Assembly: GCF_000308795.1 (NCBI RefSeq)
Contig: NZ_BAGK01000159.1
Span: forward strand, 1 to 41,755
Direction of reading: 5' to 3'
DNA: 41,755 nucleotides
DNA from: Nocardia thailandica NBRC 100428
GTDB taxonomy: Bacteria; Actinomycetota; Actinomycetes; Mycobacteriales; Mycobacteriaceae
In this document: piece by piece, positions 14,822-22,288 of the stretch
Layout of the letters: each line of letters starts with the position of its first letter
How positions within the stretch are numbered: position 1 is the stretch's first letter
Made by a program: the position numbers and the translations under genes
Notes under the pieces: model-generated
Told to the model about the DNA's origin: nothing
The model's database searches: none
Seen by the model: the letters and a program-made list of their open reading frames with translations, nothing else

Positions 14822-15997
14822 TCAGACGGGCGAGCCCGCGCGCCTGCTCGCCCACTCCCCGACCGGTTCGGCGACCCGGGCCAGCACCGGCCCGGCCACG
14901 GCCATGATCAGCACGTAGGCCGAGGCGAGCGCCGCGAGTTCCGGACCGGCCATCCCGTAGGCGACCGCGAGCCCGGCGATGATGATCGAGAACTCCCCGC
15001 GCGCCACCAGCGCCGCCCCGGCGCGGGCGCGGCCGCGTCGGCCGATGCCCTGCCGCCCGGCCGCCCACCAGCCGACGGCCAGCTTCGTGACGGTGGTGAC
15101 CAGCGCCAGCAGCAGCGCCCAGCCCAGGACCGGCGGGATGGCGGCCGGATCGATCGACAGCCCGAAGGCGACGAAGAAGATCGCCGCGAACAGGTCCCGC
15201 AGCGGCTCGAGGATCTTGGCGGCCGCGTCCGCGGTCGTCCCGGAGATGGCGATGCCGAGCAGGAAGGCGCCGACCCCGGCGGAGACGTTGAGCGCCGAGG
15301 CGGCGCCGGCCACCAGCAGCGCCGCGCCGAGCAGCTGCAGCAGCAGCACCTCCCGGTCGGCGCTGTCGAGCACCGCCGAGACCACGCGCCCGAACCGCAG
15401 CGCGATCACCAGCACCACCGCGACCGTCGCCAGCGCCAGCGCCAGCGACACCAGCCCGTGCAGCAGGCTCAGGCCCGCCAGCAGCATGGTCAGGATCGGC
15501 AGGTACAGCGCCATCGCGAGGTCCTCCAGCACCAGGATCGACAGCACGACCGGTGTCTCGCGGTTGCCGAGGCGGCCCAGGTCGTCGAGGGTCTTGGCGA
15601 CGATGCCCGAGGACGAGATGTAGGTGACCCCGCCCAGCACCACCGCGCCGACCGCGCCCCAGCCGAGCGCCCACGCCACCAGCGCGCCCGGCACCGCGTT
15701 GACCACCAGGTCGGCCACGCCGGCGGGCCAGGACCGGCGCAGACCCGTCATCAGCTCGGGCGCGGTGTACTCCAGGCCGAGCAGCAGGAGCAGTAGCACC
15801 ACCCCGATCTCCGCGCCGAGATGACCGAATTCGGTGGCCGCGTCCAGGTCGACCAGGCCGCCCTGGCCGAAGGCCAGCCCGCCCAGCAGGTACAGCGGGA
15901 TCGGCGACATGCCGAGCCGGCCCGCCACCCGCCCACAGACCCCCAGCGCGAACAGGATCACGCCGAGCTCGAGCAGAGCCAGGGCCGTGGTGCTCAC
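14822..15997 (-). CDS. khtU: CPA2-family K+/H+ antiporter membrane subunit (KhtU type)
   Basis: 391 residues, about twelve membrane helices, and no C-terminal TrkA-N domain, so this is only the membrane half of a KefB/KhtU-like antiporter. Typical features are LLLLLLGLEYTAPEL after the third helix, ISSSGIVAKTLDDLGRLGN in the unwound-helix region, VLSILVLEDLAMALYLPIL with the ion-site acidic residues, GAFLLGIAISGT, and FFVAFGLSIDP near helix 10. The protein exchanges K+ (or another monovalent cation) for H+. It starts with GTG six bases after the khtT-like gene, and the pair matches Bacillus KhtTU. Ion specificity is by homology. Confidence 0.87.
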   Translation of the reverse strand: MSTTALALLELGVILFALGVCGRVAGRLGMSPIPLYLLGGLAFGQGGLVDLDAATEFGHLGAEIGVVLLLLLLGLEYTAPELMTGLRRSWPAGVADLVVNAVPGALVAWALGWGAVGAVVLGGVTYISSSGIVAKTLDDLGRLGNRETPVVLSILVLEDLAMALYLPILTMLLAGLSLLHGLVSLALALATVAVVLVIALRFGRVVSAVLDSADREVLLLQLLGAALLVAGAASALNVSAGVGAFLLGIAISGTTADAAAKILEPLRDLFAAIFFVAFGLSIDPAAIPPVLGWALLLALVTTVTKLAVGWWAAGRQGIGRRGRARAGAALVARGEFSIIIAGLAVAYGMAGPELAALASAYVLIMAVAGPVLARVAEPVGEWASRRAGSPV

Positions 15998-16003
15998 GCG
16001 GGG

Positions 16004-16486
16004 TCAGCCGTGCGTCAGGATCTTCGCGGCGGCGTCGAGGCCCTCGGGGGTGCCCACCACGACGAGCAGGTCGCCGGAGGTGAAGGTGAAGTCGGGGCCG
16101 GGCGAGGGATGCAGCTGGCCGGCCCGCATGACCGCCACGATGGAGGTCTTGGTGCGGGTGCGCATCGCCGTCTCGCCGAGGGTTCGCCCGGCGTAGGGCG
16201 AGTCCTCGGCCAGGCCGAGCTGGCGGGTGGTGATGCCCGGCAGGTCCCGGTGGTCGTCGTTGAGTTTGGCGACCAGCTGCGGGGCGCCGAGGAGGTTGGC
16301 CAGCACTGCCGCCTCGTCGATGCTCAGCGGGACCTGCGCGGCGCACGCGTCGGGGTCCTCGGGTTTGGACACGATGAGATCTATGTCGCCGTCGCGGTGG
16401 GCGACCACGCCGATACGGCGCCCGGACCGGACTTCGAAATCCTTGCGCACTCCGATCCCCGGGAGTGCTGTGACGTCGACGTTCAC
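16004..16486 (-). CDS. khtT: Antiporter regulatory subunit with RCK_C domain (KhtT type)
   Basis: 160 residues, cytosolic. The N-terminal 70 residues (VTALPGIGVRKDFEVRSGRRIGVVAHRDG) match the KhtT N-domain, and about 85-160 form an RCK_C domain (LAEDSPYAGRTLGETAMRTRTKTSIVAVMR, then FTFTSGDLLVVVGTPEGLDAA). In Bacillus, KhtT holds the KhtU antiporter in check and relieves it with alkaline pH or nucleotide signals. The GTG start is placed by a leaderless promoter, TACCCT plus seven bases. It precedes the membrane subunit with a 6-bp gap. Confidence 0.88.
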   Translation of the reverse strand: MNVDVTALPGIGVRKDFEVRSGRRIGVVAHRDGDIDLIVSKPEDPDACAAQVPLSIDEAAVLANLLGAPQLVAKLNDDHRDLPGITTRQLGLAEDSPYAGRTLGETAMRTRTKTSIVAVMRAGQLHPSPGPDFTFTSGDLLVVVGTPEGLDAAAKILTHG

Positions 16487-16499
16487 CCCGTCCAGGGTA
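16484..16499 (-). promoter_or_regulatory. Leaderless promoter of khtT-khtU
   Basis: On the minus strand, TACCCT is followed by seven bases and GTG. Confidence 0.55.
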
Positions 16500-16532
16500 G
16501 TACCGCACCGACCGGTTCGTGACGCAGGCCAC

Positions 16533-16895
16533 TCACGGGCGGACGGGTGTCGCGAATCGTCCGTCGGGTCCGGGCGGGTAGGGCGCGGCGGCCACGACCG
16601 CCGCCAGCGGCAGCGGCCCGTAGAGATGCGGGAACAGCATCGAGGCCGGATCGGTCGGCACCCCCGGTTCCCAGCGCACTTCGGCGCCGAGGCGGTCGGG
16701 ATCGAGCCACAGCACGACCAGGTCGGTGCGTCCCGCGAAGAGGCGGTCGGCGGGCAGGTGGACCTGGGCGGGCGTGGACAGGTGCACGAAGCCCGCCGTC
16801 ACGAGCGATTCCGGCCGGTGGGCCCCCGCCTCGCGCGCGCGTTCCCACTCTGTGGACGACAACAGGTGAACAAGGGTGTGACTGTCGGTGTTCAC
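16533..16895 (-). CDS. DUF952 family protein
   Basis: 120 residues, about the family length. Motifs: HTLVHLLSSTEWERAREAG at the start, GFVHLSTPAQVHLPADRLFAG, LVVLWLDPDRLG, and MLFPHLYGPLPLAAVVA. My recollection is that DUF952 belongs to the ADP-ribosyl-transferase-like fold clan, and the HLS and HLYGPL motifs would sit in its NAD pocket, but catalysis has not been shown for this group. The GTG has GGAG seven bases upstream. The gene ends 46 bp before khtT on the same strand, so read-through into the antiporter operon is possible. It is divergent from the DUF7455 gene. Confidence 0.83.
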   Translation of the reverse strand: MNTDSHTLVHLLSSTEWERAREAGAHRPESLVTAGFVHLSTPAQVHLPADRLFAGRTDLVVLWLDPDRLGAEVRWEPGVPTDPASMLFPHLYGPLPLAAVVAAAPYPPGPDGRFATPVRP

Positions 16896-17288
16896 GGGTA
16901 ATCTCCGGGTAGACAACGAAGTTCGGACGTGCGAGACCCACGGCCCCCGCTTCCGAGCTGTTCGACGCTCACCGTAACGAGCAACCGGGCAGCGAGCGAC
17001 ACAGGGGTGGGAGTGGGTACGGAAAGGTGGTGAGGACCACGGGCCCCTACCGGATCTTCGGCGCGTTCGACACGGCGACCAGGAGTTGTTCGCTTTCAGC
17101 GAAACCGCAGGTCGTGTTATCGAAAACACAAAGATTCCGGTCCGGGAACAAAGCCTGAACCCCGAACGTCTGACAGAGTAGTCGTGACCACTGCTGGGAA
17201 GTAGCGGAAGCGAGCCCCGCGGAGTGACCACGGGGCCCACACCAGGCGAACGGCCATAGCAGCGCCGGTGAGCCAGGACGGAGGAGTC
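16896..17288. other. 393-bp divergent region between DUF952 and DUF7455 genes
   Basis: No coding frame here has the expected bias. It contains two small AT-rich hairpins, TTCGCT-TTC-AGCGAA (17089-17103) and GTGTT-ATCGAA-AACAC (17114-17129 region), then an ECF-type promoter at 17144. Everything from about 17070 to 17180 is less GC-rich than its surroundings and looks regulatory. The leader of the DUF7455 message would be about 110 nt. Confidence 0.55.
17144..17170 (+). promoter_or_regulatory. ECF sigma-factor-type promoter for the DUF7455 gene
   Basis: GGGAAC, 17 bases, then CGTC. The -35 is set in TCCGGGAAC, exactly as in the sigB promoter at 30094. Mycobacterial SigE/SigH promoters end in CGTT, while SigM promoters are described as GGAAC with CGTC, so this one fits a SigM-like factor. 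Confidence 0.55.
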
Positions 17289-17483
17289 ATGCCAGGAACC
17301 CTGACCAGCACCCCACTGACCGCGGTCGATCGTTGCGACCGGTGCGGGGCGGCTGCCCGAGTGCGTGCCGTTCTTCCCGCGGGTGGAGAGTTGCTCTTCT
17401 GCCAGCACCACGCGAACGAACACATGGATCGGTTGCGTGAGCTCGACGCCGTGATCGACACGGAATCGGCTCCCGCGCTCTGA
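17289..17483 (+). CDS. Small zinc-ribbon protein, DUF7455 type
   Basis: 64 residues beginning MPGTLTSTPLTAVDRCDRCG. It has one CxxC pair (CDRC, residues 16-19) and a downstream CQHHANEH, which together would make a Cys/His zinc site. Between them AAARVRAVLPAGGELLF forms a beta hairpin. The C-terminus is a short acidic helix, MDRLRELDAVID. This family is conserved near sigA in many actinobacteria, with no known function. The ATG follows a strong GGAGGAG. An ECF-type promoter lies upstream and a strong terminator follows, so this is a stand-alone, stress-type transcription unit. Confidence 0.82.
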   Translation: MPGTLTSTPLTAVDRCDRCGAAARVRAVLPAGGELLFCQHHANEHMDRLRELDAVIDTESAPAL

Positions 17484-17522
17484 CTTTCCAGTCCGTCCAA
17501 CCTCATATCGGCTACTACCGGC

Positions 17523-17551
17523 AGCGGGCGATCGTGCAGATCGCCCGCTTT
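17523..17551 (+). terminator. Intrinsic terminator after the DUF7455 gene
   Basis: AGCGGGCGATC-GTGCA-GATCGCCCGCT, an 11-bp perfect stem with a 5-nt loop and TTT tail, 39 bp past the stop and just before the convergent TetR stop. It is one of the two clearest terminators in the window. Confidence 0.85.
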
Positions 17552-17558
17552 CCGTTTG

Positions 17559-18326
17559 TCAGGGCTCGGTGCGGCCGGCGCCGGTGAGGATGCCCTCGAT
17601 CAGCAGGCCGACCCCGTAGTCGAAGGCGCCGTCCGGATCGGCGGGCGCCTGATACACCTCCCCCGCCGCCGCGCCGACCCGGCTCGCCAGCGGGAATTCC
17701 TCGGCAGGCATCACCTCGGCCAGCAGCGGCCCGTGCAGCTCCCACCACCGCGCGTCGCTCATGCGGGCGGCCTCCGCGGCGGCGGCGACCGCGGTGCGGG
17801 CATTGCCGGTGGCGAATTCGGTGAGCACCGCGACAGCGCGATCCATGGCGACGTCGTCGAGCCCGCTGCCGTCGAGGGCCGCGAGCTGCCGTTCGTAGCG
17901 GCGCATGCGGCCGGGCCCGAGCACCTGCCGCCACGGCGAGACCTCGAGCAGCCAGGGGTGGGCCAGCAACTCGGCGCGCACGGTCGCGGCGAGGGCGCGC
18001 AGGCGGTCGCGCACCGGGAGCCCGGCCGGGATCGGCGGGTCGGCGCGGGCGACCTGGTCCACCATGAGCACCAGCAGCGACTCCTTGCTGGGGACGTAGG
18101 TGTAGAGGCTCATGGCCCGCAGGCCCAGTTCGGCCGCCACCGCGCGCACCGACACCTTGTCCAGGCCCTCGCGGTCGGCCAGCGCGATGGCCGCGGCGAC
18201 CACCTCGTCCACCGTGACGGCCGGTTTGGGGCCGCGGGCGGGCACCGGCAGCGGGCGTTCGTGGCGCCACAGCAGGGCCAGGGTGCGGGCGGCCTGCTCG
18301 GCCGGGGTCTCGGTGGGCTCGGCCAC
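17559..18326 (-). CDS. TetR/AcrR-family repressor with TetR_C-type C-terminal domain
   Basis: 255 residues. The N-terminal part is Pro/Arg-rich; KPAVTVDEVVAAAIALADREGLDKVSVRAVAAELGLRAMSLYTYVPSKESLL (about 45-95) is a canonical TetR helix-turn-helix, with the recognition helix at LRAMSLYTYV. The remaining 160 residues (LRALAATVRAELLAHPWLLEVSPW, DRAVAVLTEFATGN, FDYGVGLLIEGILTG) resemble the ligand domain of tetracycline-repressor-like proteins. It starts from GTG with AGGAG four bases upstream. It is divergent from the SNF2/SWIM operon over 81 bp that hold two GTACA-N3-TACG sites, so it probably represses itself and those genes. The ligand is unknown. Confidence 0.88.
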   Translation of the reverse strand: MAEPTETPAEQAARTLALLWRHERPLPVPARGPKPAVTVDEVVAAAIALADREGLDKVSVRAVAAELGLRAMSLYTYVPSKESLLVLMVDQVARADPPIPAGLPVRDRLRALAATVRAELLAHPWLLEVSPWRQVLGPGRMRRYERQLAALDGSGLDDVAMDRAVAVLTEFATGNARTAVAAAAEAARMSDARWWELHGPLLAEVMPAEEFPLASRVGAAAGEVYQAPADPDGAFDYGVGLLIEGILTGAGRTEP

Positions 18327-18365
18327 AGCGCTCCTGAGGGGACCTGGCGGACGGGAACAAACTGG

Positions 18366-18404
18366 GTACAGTGTACGTTGATCGGCTATTCCGTACACCA
18401 TACG
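18366..18404. promoter_or_regulatory. Paired operator-like sites in the TetR/SNF2 divergent promoter
   Basis: GTACAGTGTACG (18366-18377) and GTACACCATACG (18393-18404) share the pattern GTACA-N3-TACG and lie 27 bp apart, close to two and a half helical turns. The second sits within CCGTACACCATACGG, and the outer bases GTGTACG and CGTACAC also pair. The sites overlap the likely -10 regions on both strands, the expected position for TetR repression. Confidence 0.6.
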
Positions 18405-18407
18405 GCA

Positions 18408-20222
18408 ATGAAGGAGTCCGCCCTGCCCCCCATCCAGGCCACCTACCTCCCCGACCGTCACCTCTTCGCCCTGTGGACCTGGGCGGGCACCGGCCCCGGC
18501 CGCCCGCCCGAGGTCCCCGGCGACGCCGAACCGGTCCGGCTGGCGCTGCCCGCGGGGACCGCGCTCACGCCCGCCGAGGTCGCGGCCACCGTGGTCGCCG
18601 CCGACGCCCTCGCCGCGCTGCCCGCCGATCGGCTCGCCCCCTCGGCCGCGTCGTGGCGGGCCGTCCTGGACACTCTTCCCGGCGACACCCACGACGGCGG
18701 GCCCGCCGACGCCGCGGCGACGCAGCTCCCGCCGGCGGCGCACGCCGTCCCCGACGCGGTGGGCACGGCGATCGTCTCGGCGGCCTACGCCGTGGGCGTC
18801 CTGCGCCGGACCCACGACATCGCCCACGACCTCGATACCGGCCTGACCGCCCGGCTGCGCCCCTACCAGCAGCGCGGCGTGAGCTGGCTGCACGAGGCGG
18901 TCGCCGCACACGGCGGCGCGGTCCTGGCCGACGAGATGGGTCTGGGAAAGACCGTGCAGGCCATCGGTTTCCTGCTCGGACGGTCCGGGGACGGGCCGCA
19001 GCTGGTGGTCTGCCCGACCTCGCTGGTCGGCAACTGGACACACGAACTGGCGAAGTTCGCGCCCGGCCTTCGGGTCCGCGCCTGGCGGGGCGGGGACCTG
19101 TCCGCCGCGGCGGGCGAGGTCGTGGTGACCGGCTACCCCACCCTGCGCCTGCACGATCAGGCCGCCGCCGTCGCCTGGGCGAGCGTGGTCTTCGACGAGG
19201 CGCAGGCGCTGAAGAACCCGCGCACCCAGGTGTCGAAGGCGGCGCGCGCGCTGCCCGCGGCCGCGCGGGTCGCCCTGACCGGCACCCCCGTGGAGAACCA
19301 CCTCGACGAGCTCTACGCCCTGCTGAACCTCACGGCCCCCCGGCTGTTCGCCCACCGCACCCAGTTCCGCCGTCGCTACGCCCGCCCGATCCAGGAGGGC
19401 TCGGCCGCCGCGGCCGCGCGGTTGCGCGACGCGATCTCCCCGATCGTGCTGGCCCGCCGCAAGGCCCAGGTGGCCGCGTCGCTGCCCGCCAAGATCCACA
19501 CCGACCTGCTGTGCGACCTGACCGCCGAACAGGAGAAGCTCTACGACCAGGTGCTCGACCGGGCGGTCGAGGCGGGCTTCGGCGCGGGCGCGCAGCGGCA
19601 GAGCCGGGTCCTGGCCGCGCTGACCACGCTCAAGCAGGTCTGCAACCATCCCGGCCTCGTCTCGGGCGACCTGTCCGAGATCGCGGGCCGCTCCGGCAAG
19701 ATCGACCTGCTCACCGACATCGTGGCCACCAACCTCGACAACGCGGCCCCCACCCTGCTGTTCACCCAGTACCGCGGCACCGGCGACCTGCTGGTGCGCC
19801 ACCTCGGCGAGCGATTCGGGCTCACGGTGCCGTTCTTCCACGGCGGGCTGACCCCGCCGCAGCGCACCGCCCTGGTCACCGAGTTCCAGGATCCGGACGG
19901 CCCGCCGGTGCTGGTGCTGAGCCTGCGCGCGGCGGGCACCGGGCTCACCCTCACCCGCGCCGCCGACGTCGTCCACGTCGACCGCTGGTGGAACCCGGCG
20001 GTCGAGGCACAGGCCTCGGACCGCGTGCACCGGATCGGGCAGACCCGCACCGTCACCGTCACCACCCTGACCTGCGCGACCACCGTGGAGGAGCACATCG
20101 CGGCCCTGCACTCCCGCAAGTCGGCGCTGACCGACCTGTCCGACGACGCCGGGATCGCCGCGCTGGCCCGCCTCGACGACGACGCCCTGCTCGACGTGCT
20201 GCGCCGCAAGAGGGAGAACTGA
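18408..20222 (+). CDS. SNF2-family DEAD/DEAH helicase-like ATPase
   Basis: 604 residues. The first 150 are a family-poor N-terminal region. The SNF2 core runs from RLRPYQQRGVSWLHEAV: ADEMGLGKTVQAIGFL (Walker A, about 175), VCPTSLVGNWTHEL (Ia), VVFDEAQALKN (DEAQ-type motif II, about 263), ALTGTPVENHLDELYALLN (III), FTQYRGTGDLLVRHL (IV), LRAAGTGLTLT (V), and ASDRVHRIGQTRTVTV (VI, about 538). It should be an ATP-dependent dsDNA translocase. No chromo-, bromo- or nuclease domain is fused. The ATG overlaps the operator region. The gene after it starts inside its stop (TGATG), making a two-gene operon with a SWIM zinc-finger protein. Its role is unknown. Confidence 0.9.
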   Translation: MKESALPPIQATYLPDRHLFALWTWAGTGPGRPPEVPGDAEPVRLALPAGTALTPAEVAATVVAADALAALPADRLAPSAASWRAVLDTLPGDTHDGGPADAAATQLPPAAHAVPDAVGTAIVSAAYAVGVLRRTHDIAHDLDTGLTARLRPYQQRGVSWLHEAVAAHGGAVLADEMGLGKTVQAIGFLLGRSGDGPQLVVCPTSLVGNWTHELAKFAPGLRVRAWRGGDLSAAAGEVVVTGYPTLRLHDQAAAVAWASVVFDEAQALKNPRTQVSKAARALPAAARVALTGTPVENHLDELYALLNLTAPRLFAHRTQFRRRYARPIQEGSAAAAARLRDAISPIVLARRKAQVAASLPAKIHTDLLCDLTAEQEKLYDQVLDRAVEAGFGAGAQRQSRVLAALTTLKQVCNHPGLVSGDLSEIAGRSGKIDLLTDIVATNLDNAAPTLLFTQYRGTGDLLVRHLGERFGLTVPFFHGGLTPPQRTALVTEFQDPDGPPVLVLSLRAAGTGLTLTRAADVVHVDRWWNPAVEAQASDRVHRIGQTRTVTVTTLTCATTVEEHIAALHSRKSALTDLSDDAGIAALARLDDDALLDVLRRKREN

Positions 20223-20764
20223 TGCGCAACAACGAATTCGGGTACACGCCGTGGGGCATGGACTGGGTGCGCCTGGCCGAGCCGCTGCGCCAGACCCGTC
20301 CCGATCCGCTGCTGCCGCGCGCCCGCAGCATCGCGCGCAACCACGGGGTCGTCGCCGAGATCGAGGGGCGCGTGGTGCGGGCGCACCTGCATCGCGGCGG
20401 CGCGGCCTCGGTGGCGCACGTCGAGATCGCCCCGCTGACCCGCGCCGCCGTGACCGCCACGGCGGCGCTCATCGATCCCGCGGCGCTCACCGACGACGAC
20501 CACCGCGCCCTGGTGGCGGCGGGCCTGTCACCCGCGCCCACCGTGGCGAGCACCGACTGCTCGTGCTCGGCTCGCAGCGCCCGCTGCGTGCACGTCCTCG
20601 CCGTGCTCTACGACCTGGCGGGACGGGTCGACGAGGACCCGCGGCTGGCGCTGGCGCTGCAGGGCTTCTTCGACGGCGCCGCCGCCGAGCCGGACCGCTC
20701 GGCCGAGCTGGCGCGGTGGACCGCGCTGACCGCGATCGACCCGGCGACCTTCTTCACCGGCTGA
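20222..20764 (+). CDS. SWIM zinc-finger protein
   Basis: 180 residues. The N-terminus (NNEFGYTPWGMDWVRLAEPLRQTRPDPLLPRARSIARN) is a helical region common to bacterial SWIM partners of SNF2 proteins, followed by a small beta region (VVAEIEGRVVRAHLHRG). The SWIM finger itself is DCSCSARSARCVHVLAVLYDLA, with CxC, a six-residue gap and CxH ligands near residues 112-125. SWIM domains bind DNA or protein. Its start ATG shares a base with the helicase stop, so the two proteins are made together and very likely form a complex, with SWIM as the targeting subunit. This is inferred from other genomes in which the finger and the ATPase occur as one chain or as neighbours. Confidence 0.88.
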   Translation: MRNNEFGYTPWGMDWVRLAEPLRQTRPDPLLPRARSIARNHGVVAEIEGRVVRAHLHRGGAASVAHVEIAPLTRAAVTATAALIDPAALTDDDHRALVAAGLSPAPTVASTDCSCSARSARCVHVLAVLYDLAGRVDEDPRLALALQGFFDGAAAEPDRSAELARWTALTAIDPATFFTG

Positions 20765-20775
20765 CCCGCGCTCGA

Positions 20776-20802
20776 CCCGGCGCCGCCGTCGGGTGCGCCG
20801 GG
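20776..20802. terminator. Stem-loop between convergent SWIM and SDR genes
   Basis: CCCGGCGC and GCGCCGGG pair over 8 bp around an 11-nt loop, filling most of the 39-bp gap between the two stops. It is probably bidirectional. No T-run. Confidence 0.55.
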
Positions 20803-20803
20803 C

Positions 20804-21544
20804 TCAGGCGTTCGTGCCCCCGTCGACGGTGAGGAACGCGCCGGTGATCGATCCGCCCGCCGGCCCGGCGAGGAAGGCGACGAGTTCGGCGATGTCGGTG
20901 GCGGCGCCGAAGCGGCCGAGGGCGTTGAGGGAGCGCTGGAACGCGGCGTGTTCGCCGTCGGCGGGGTTCATGTCGGTGTCGGTGGGTCCGGGTTGGATCA
21001 GGTTGACGGTGATCCCGCGCGGCCCGAGTTCGCGGGCCAGCGCCCTGGTGAAGCCGTTGAGCGCGGACTTGGACAGGTTGTAGAGGGCGAGCCCGGCGAA
21101 CGGCGCGCGGTCGGTGAGGTTGGAGCCGATGCTGATGATCCGCCCACCCGCGCCGAGGTACGGCAGCGCCGCCTGCCCCGCGACGAAGGCCGCGCGGGCG
21201 TGCACGTGCAGGGCCCGGTCGATCTCGTCGAGGGTGAATTCCCCGTAGGGCTTGGCCGGGAAGATCCCGGCGTTGTTGACCAGGATGTCCAGGCCGCCCA
21301 GCGCGGTGGCGGCCTCCTCCACGGCGGCGCGCACCTGGTCGGCGTCGGCGCTGTCGGCCCGCACCACCAGCGCGCGGCGGCCCAGCGCCTCGATCTCGGC
21401 GGCGACGGCTTTCGCCGCGGTCTCGTCGGCGCGGTAGGTGAGCGCGACGTCGGCGCCCTGGGCGGCCAGGCGGCGGGCGATGGCGGCGCCGATGCCGCGG
21501 CTGCCGCCGGTCACCAGGGCGACGGGTGCGGTCGTGGTGGTCAT
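20804..21544 (-). CDS. SDR-family oxidoreductase
   Basis: 246 residues of the classical short-chain dehydrogenase fold. ALVTGGSRGIGAAIARRL carries the TGxxxGxG cofactor loop; Arg in GSRG and the TYRADE end of beta-2 suggest NADP(H). NNAG is present at about residue 90, IISIGSNLTDRAPF gives the catalytic Ser, and LYNLSKSALNGF the YxxxK. SITGAFLTVDGGTNA is the usual C-terminus of FabG-like SDRs. The substrate is not predictable. The ATG has AGAGGG upstream, and a longer reading adds 21 unlike residues from the intergenic region. It is divergent from a TetR gene and likely controlled by it. Confidence 0.9.
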   Translation of the reverse strand: MTTTTAPVALVTGGSRGIGAAIARRLAAQGADVALTYRADETAAKAVAAEIEALGRRALVVRADSADADQVRAAVEEAATALGGLDILVNNAGIFPAKPYGEFTLDEIDRALHVHARAAFVAGQAALPYLGAGGRIISIGSNLTDRAPFAGLALYNLSKSALNGFTRALARELGPRGITVNLIQPGPTDTDMNPADGEHAAFQRSLNALGRFGAATDIAELVAFLAGPAGGSITGAFLTVDGGTNA

Positions 21545-21553
21545 GATCCCTCT

Positions 21554-21575
21554 TTCTGTATCGGTCACTACAGAA
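21554..21575. promoter_or_regulatory. Operator-like inverted repeat in the SDR/TetR promoter (site 1)
   Basis: TTCTGTA-N8-TACAGAA, seven-base perfect arms over 22 bp. It lies ten bases upstream of the SDR start, so bound repressor would block that promoter. Confidence 0.65.
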
Positions 21576-21611
21576 CTACGGCACCACAGGAGATCCACTG
21601 CGGTCAAGAGT

Positions 21612-21633
21612 TTTCATAATGATCACTACAGAA
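21612..21633. promoter_or_regulatory. Operator-like inverted repeat in the SDR/TetR promoter (site 2)
   Basis: TTTCATA-N8-TACAGAA, the same spacing as site 1 with one intact arm and one decayed arm; TCACTACAGAA is shared exactly with site 1. It is 58 bp from site 1, on the TetR side, just before a TATCCT -10 box at 21656. Confidence 0.5.
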
Positions 21634-21690
21634 ATATTCGCGGCCCCGCCCGGGCTATCCTCGACGATCGGCACAGAAAGGAGCCGCGCC

Positions 21691-22284
21691 ATGGCAGACC
21701 GGGGCCGCCCCCGCGCCTTCGACCGCGACGCCGCCCTGCGCCGCGCCATGGAGGTGTTCTGGGAACGCGGCTACGACGGCGCGTCGATGAGCGAACTGAC
21801 CAGCGCGATGGGCATCAACACCCCCAGCCTCTACGCCGCGTTCGGCGACAAGGAGGCCCTGTTCCGCGCCGCGGTCGAGCTCTACGGCGCCCACGAGGGC
21901 GGCCGCACCGCGCGGGCCCTGCGCGAGGAGCCGACCGCACGCGCCGCGATCGAGGCGATGCTGCGCGACAACGTCGCGGTCTACACCACCCCCGGCACGC
22001 CCCAGGGATGCATGGTCGTCCTCGCCGGGGGCACGTACACCGAGCGCACCGCGAGCGTGCGCGAATTCCTCGTCGACGCCCGCCGGGCCACCTCCGCGAG
22101 CATCCGCGACCGGCTCGAGGCCGGCCTGGCCGCGGGCGAGCTCCCCCCGGGCACCGACCCGGCCGCGCTCGCCGCGTTCTACACCTCGGTGCTGTTCGGC
22201 CTCTCGGTGCAGGCCCGCGACGGCGCGAGCCACGCCGAACTCACCGCCGCGGTCGACTGCGCCATGGCCGCCTGGCCCGGCTGA
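21691..22284 (+). CDS. TetR/AcrR-family regulator divergent from the SDR gene
   Basis: 197 residues. RGRPRAFDRDAALRRAMEVFWERGYDGASMSELTSAMGINTPSLYAAFGDKEALF is the DNA-binding domain at residues 4-60, with the recognition helix at TPSLYAAFG. The ligand-binding half includes the PGTPQGCMVVLAG segment, common in the TetR group whose divergent neighbour is an SDR or oxidoreductase (TetR_C_16 or AcrR-like). The ATG follows AAAGGAG at nine bases, and upstream in-frame codons are not preceded by a site. It probably represses its own gene and the SDR through the TACAGAA repeats. The effector is unknown. Confidence 0.88.
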   Translation: MADRGRPRAFDRDAALRRAMEVFWERGYDGASMSELTSAMGINTPSLYAAFGDKEALFRAAVELYGAHEGGRTARALREEPTARAAIEAMLRDNVAVYTTPGTPQGCMVVLAGGTYTERTASVREFLVDARRATSASIRDRLEAGLAAGELPPGTDPAALAAFYTSVLFGLSVQARDGASHAELTAAVDCAMAAWPG

Positions 22285-22288
22285 CCCG

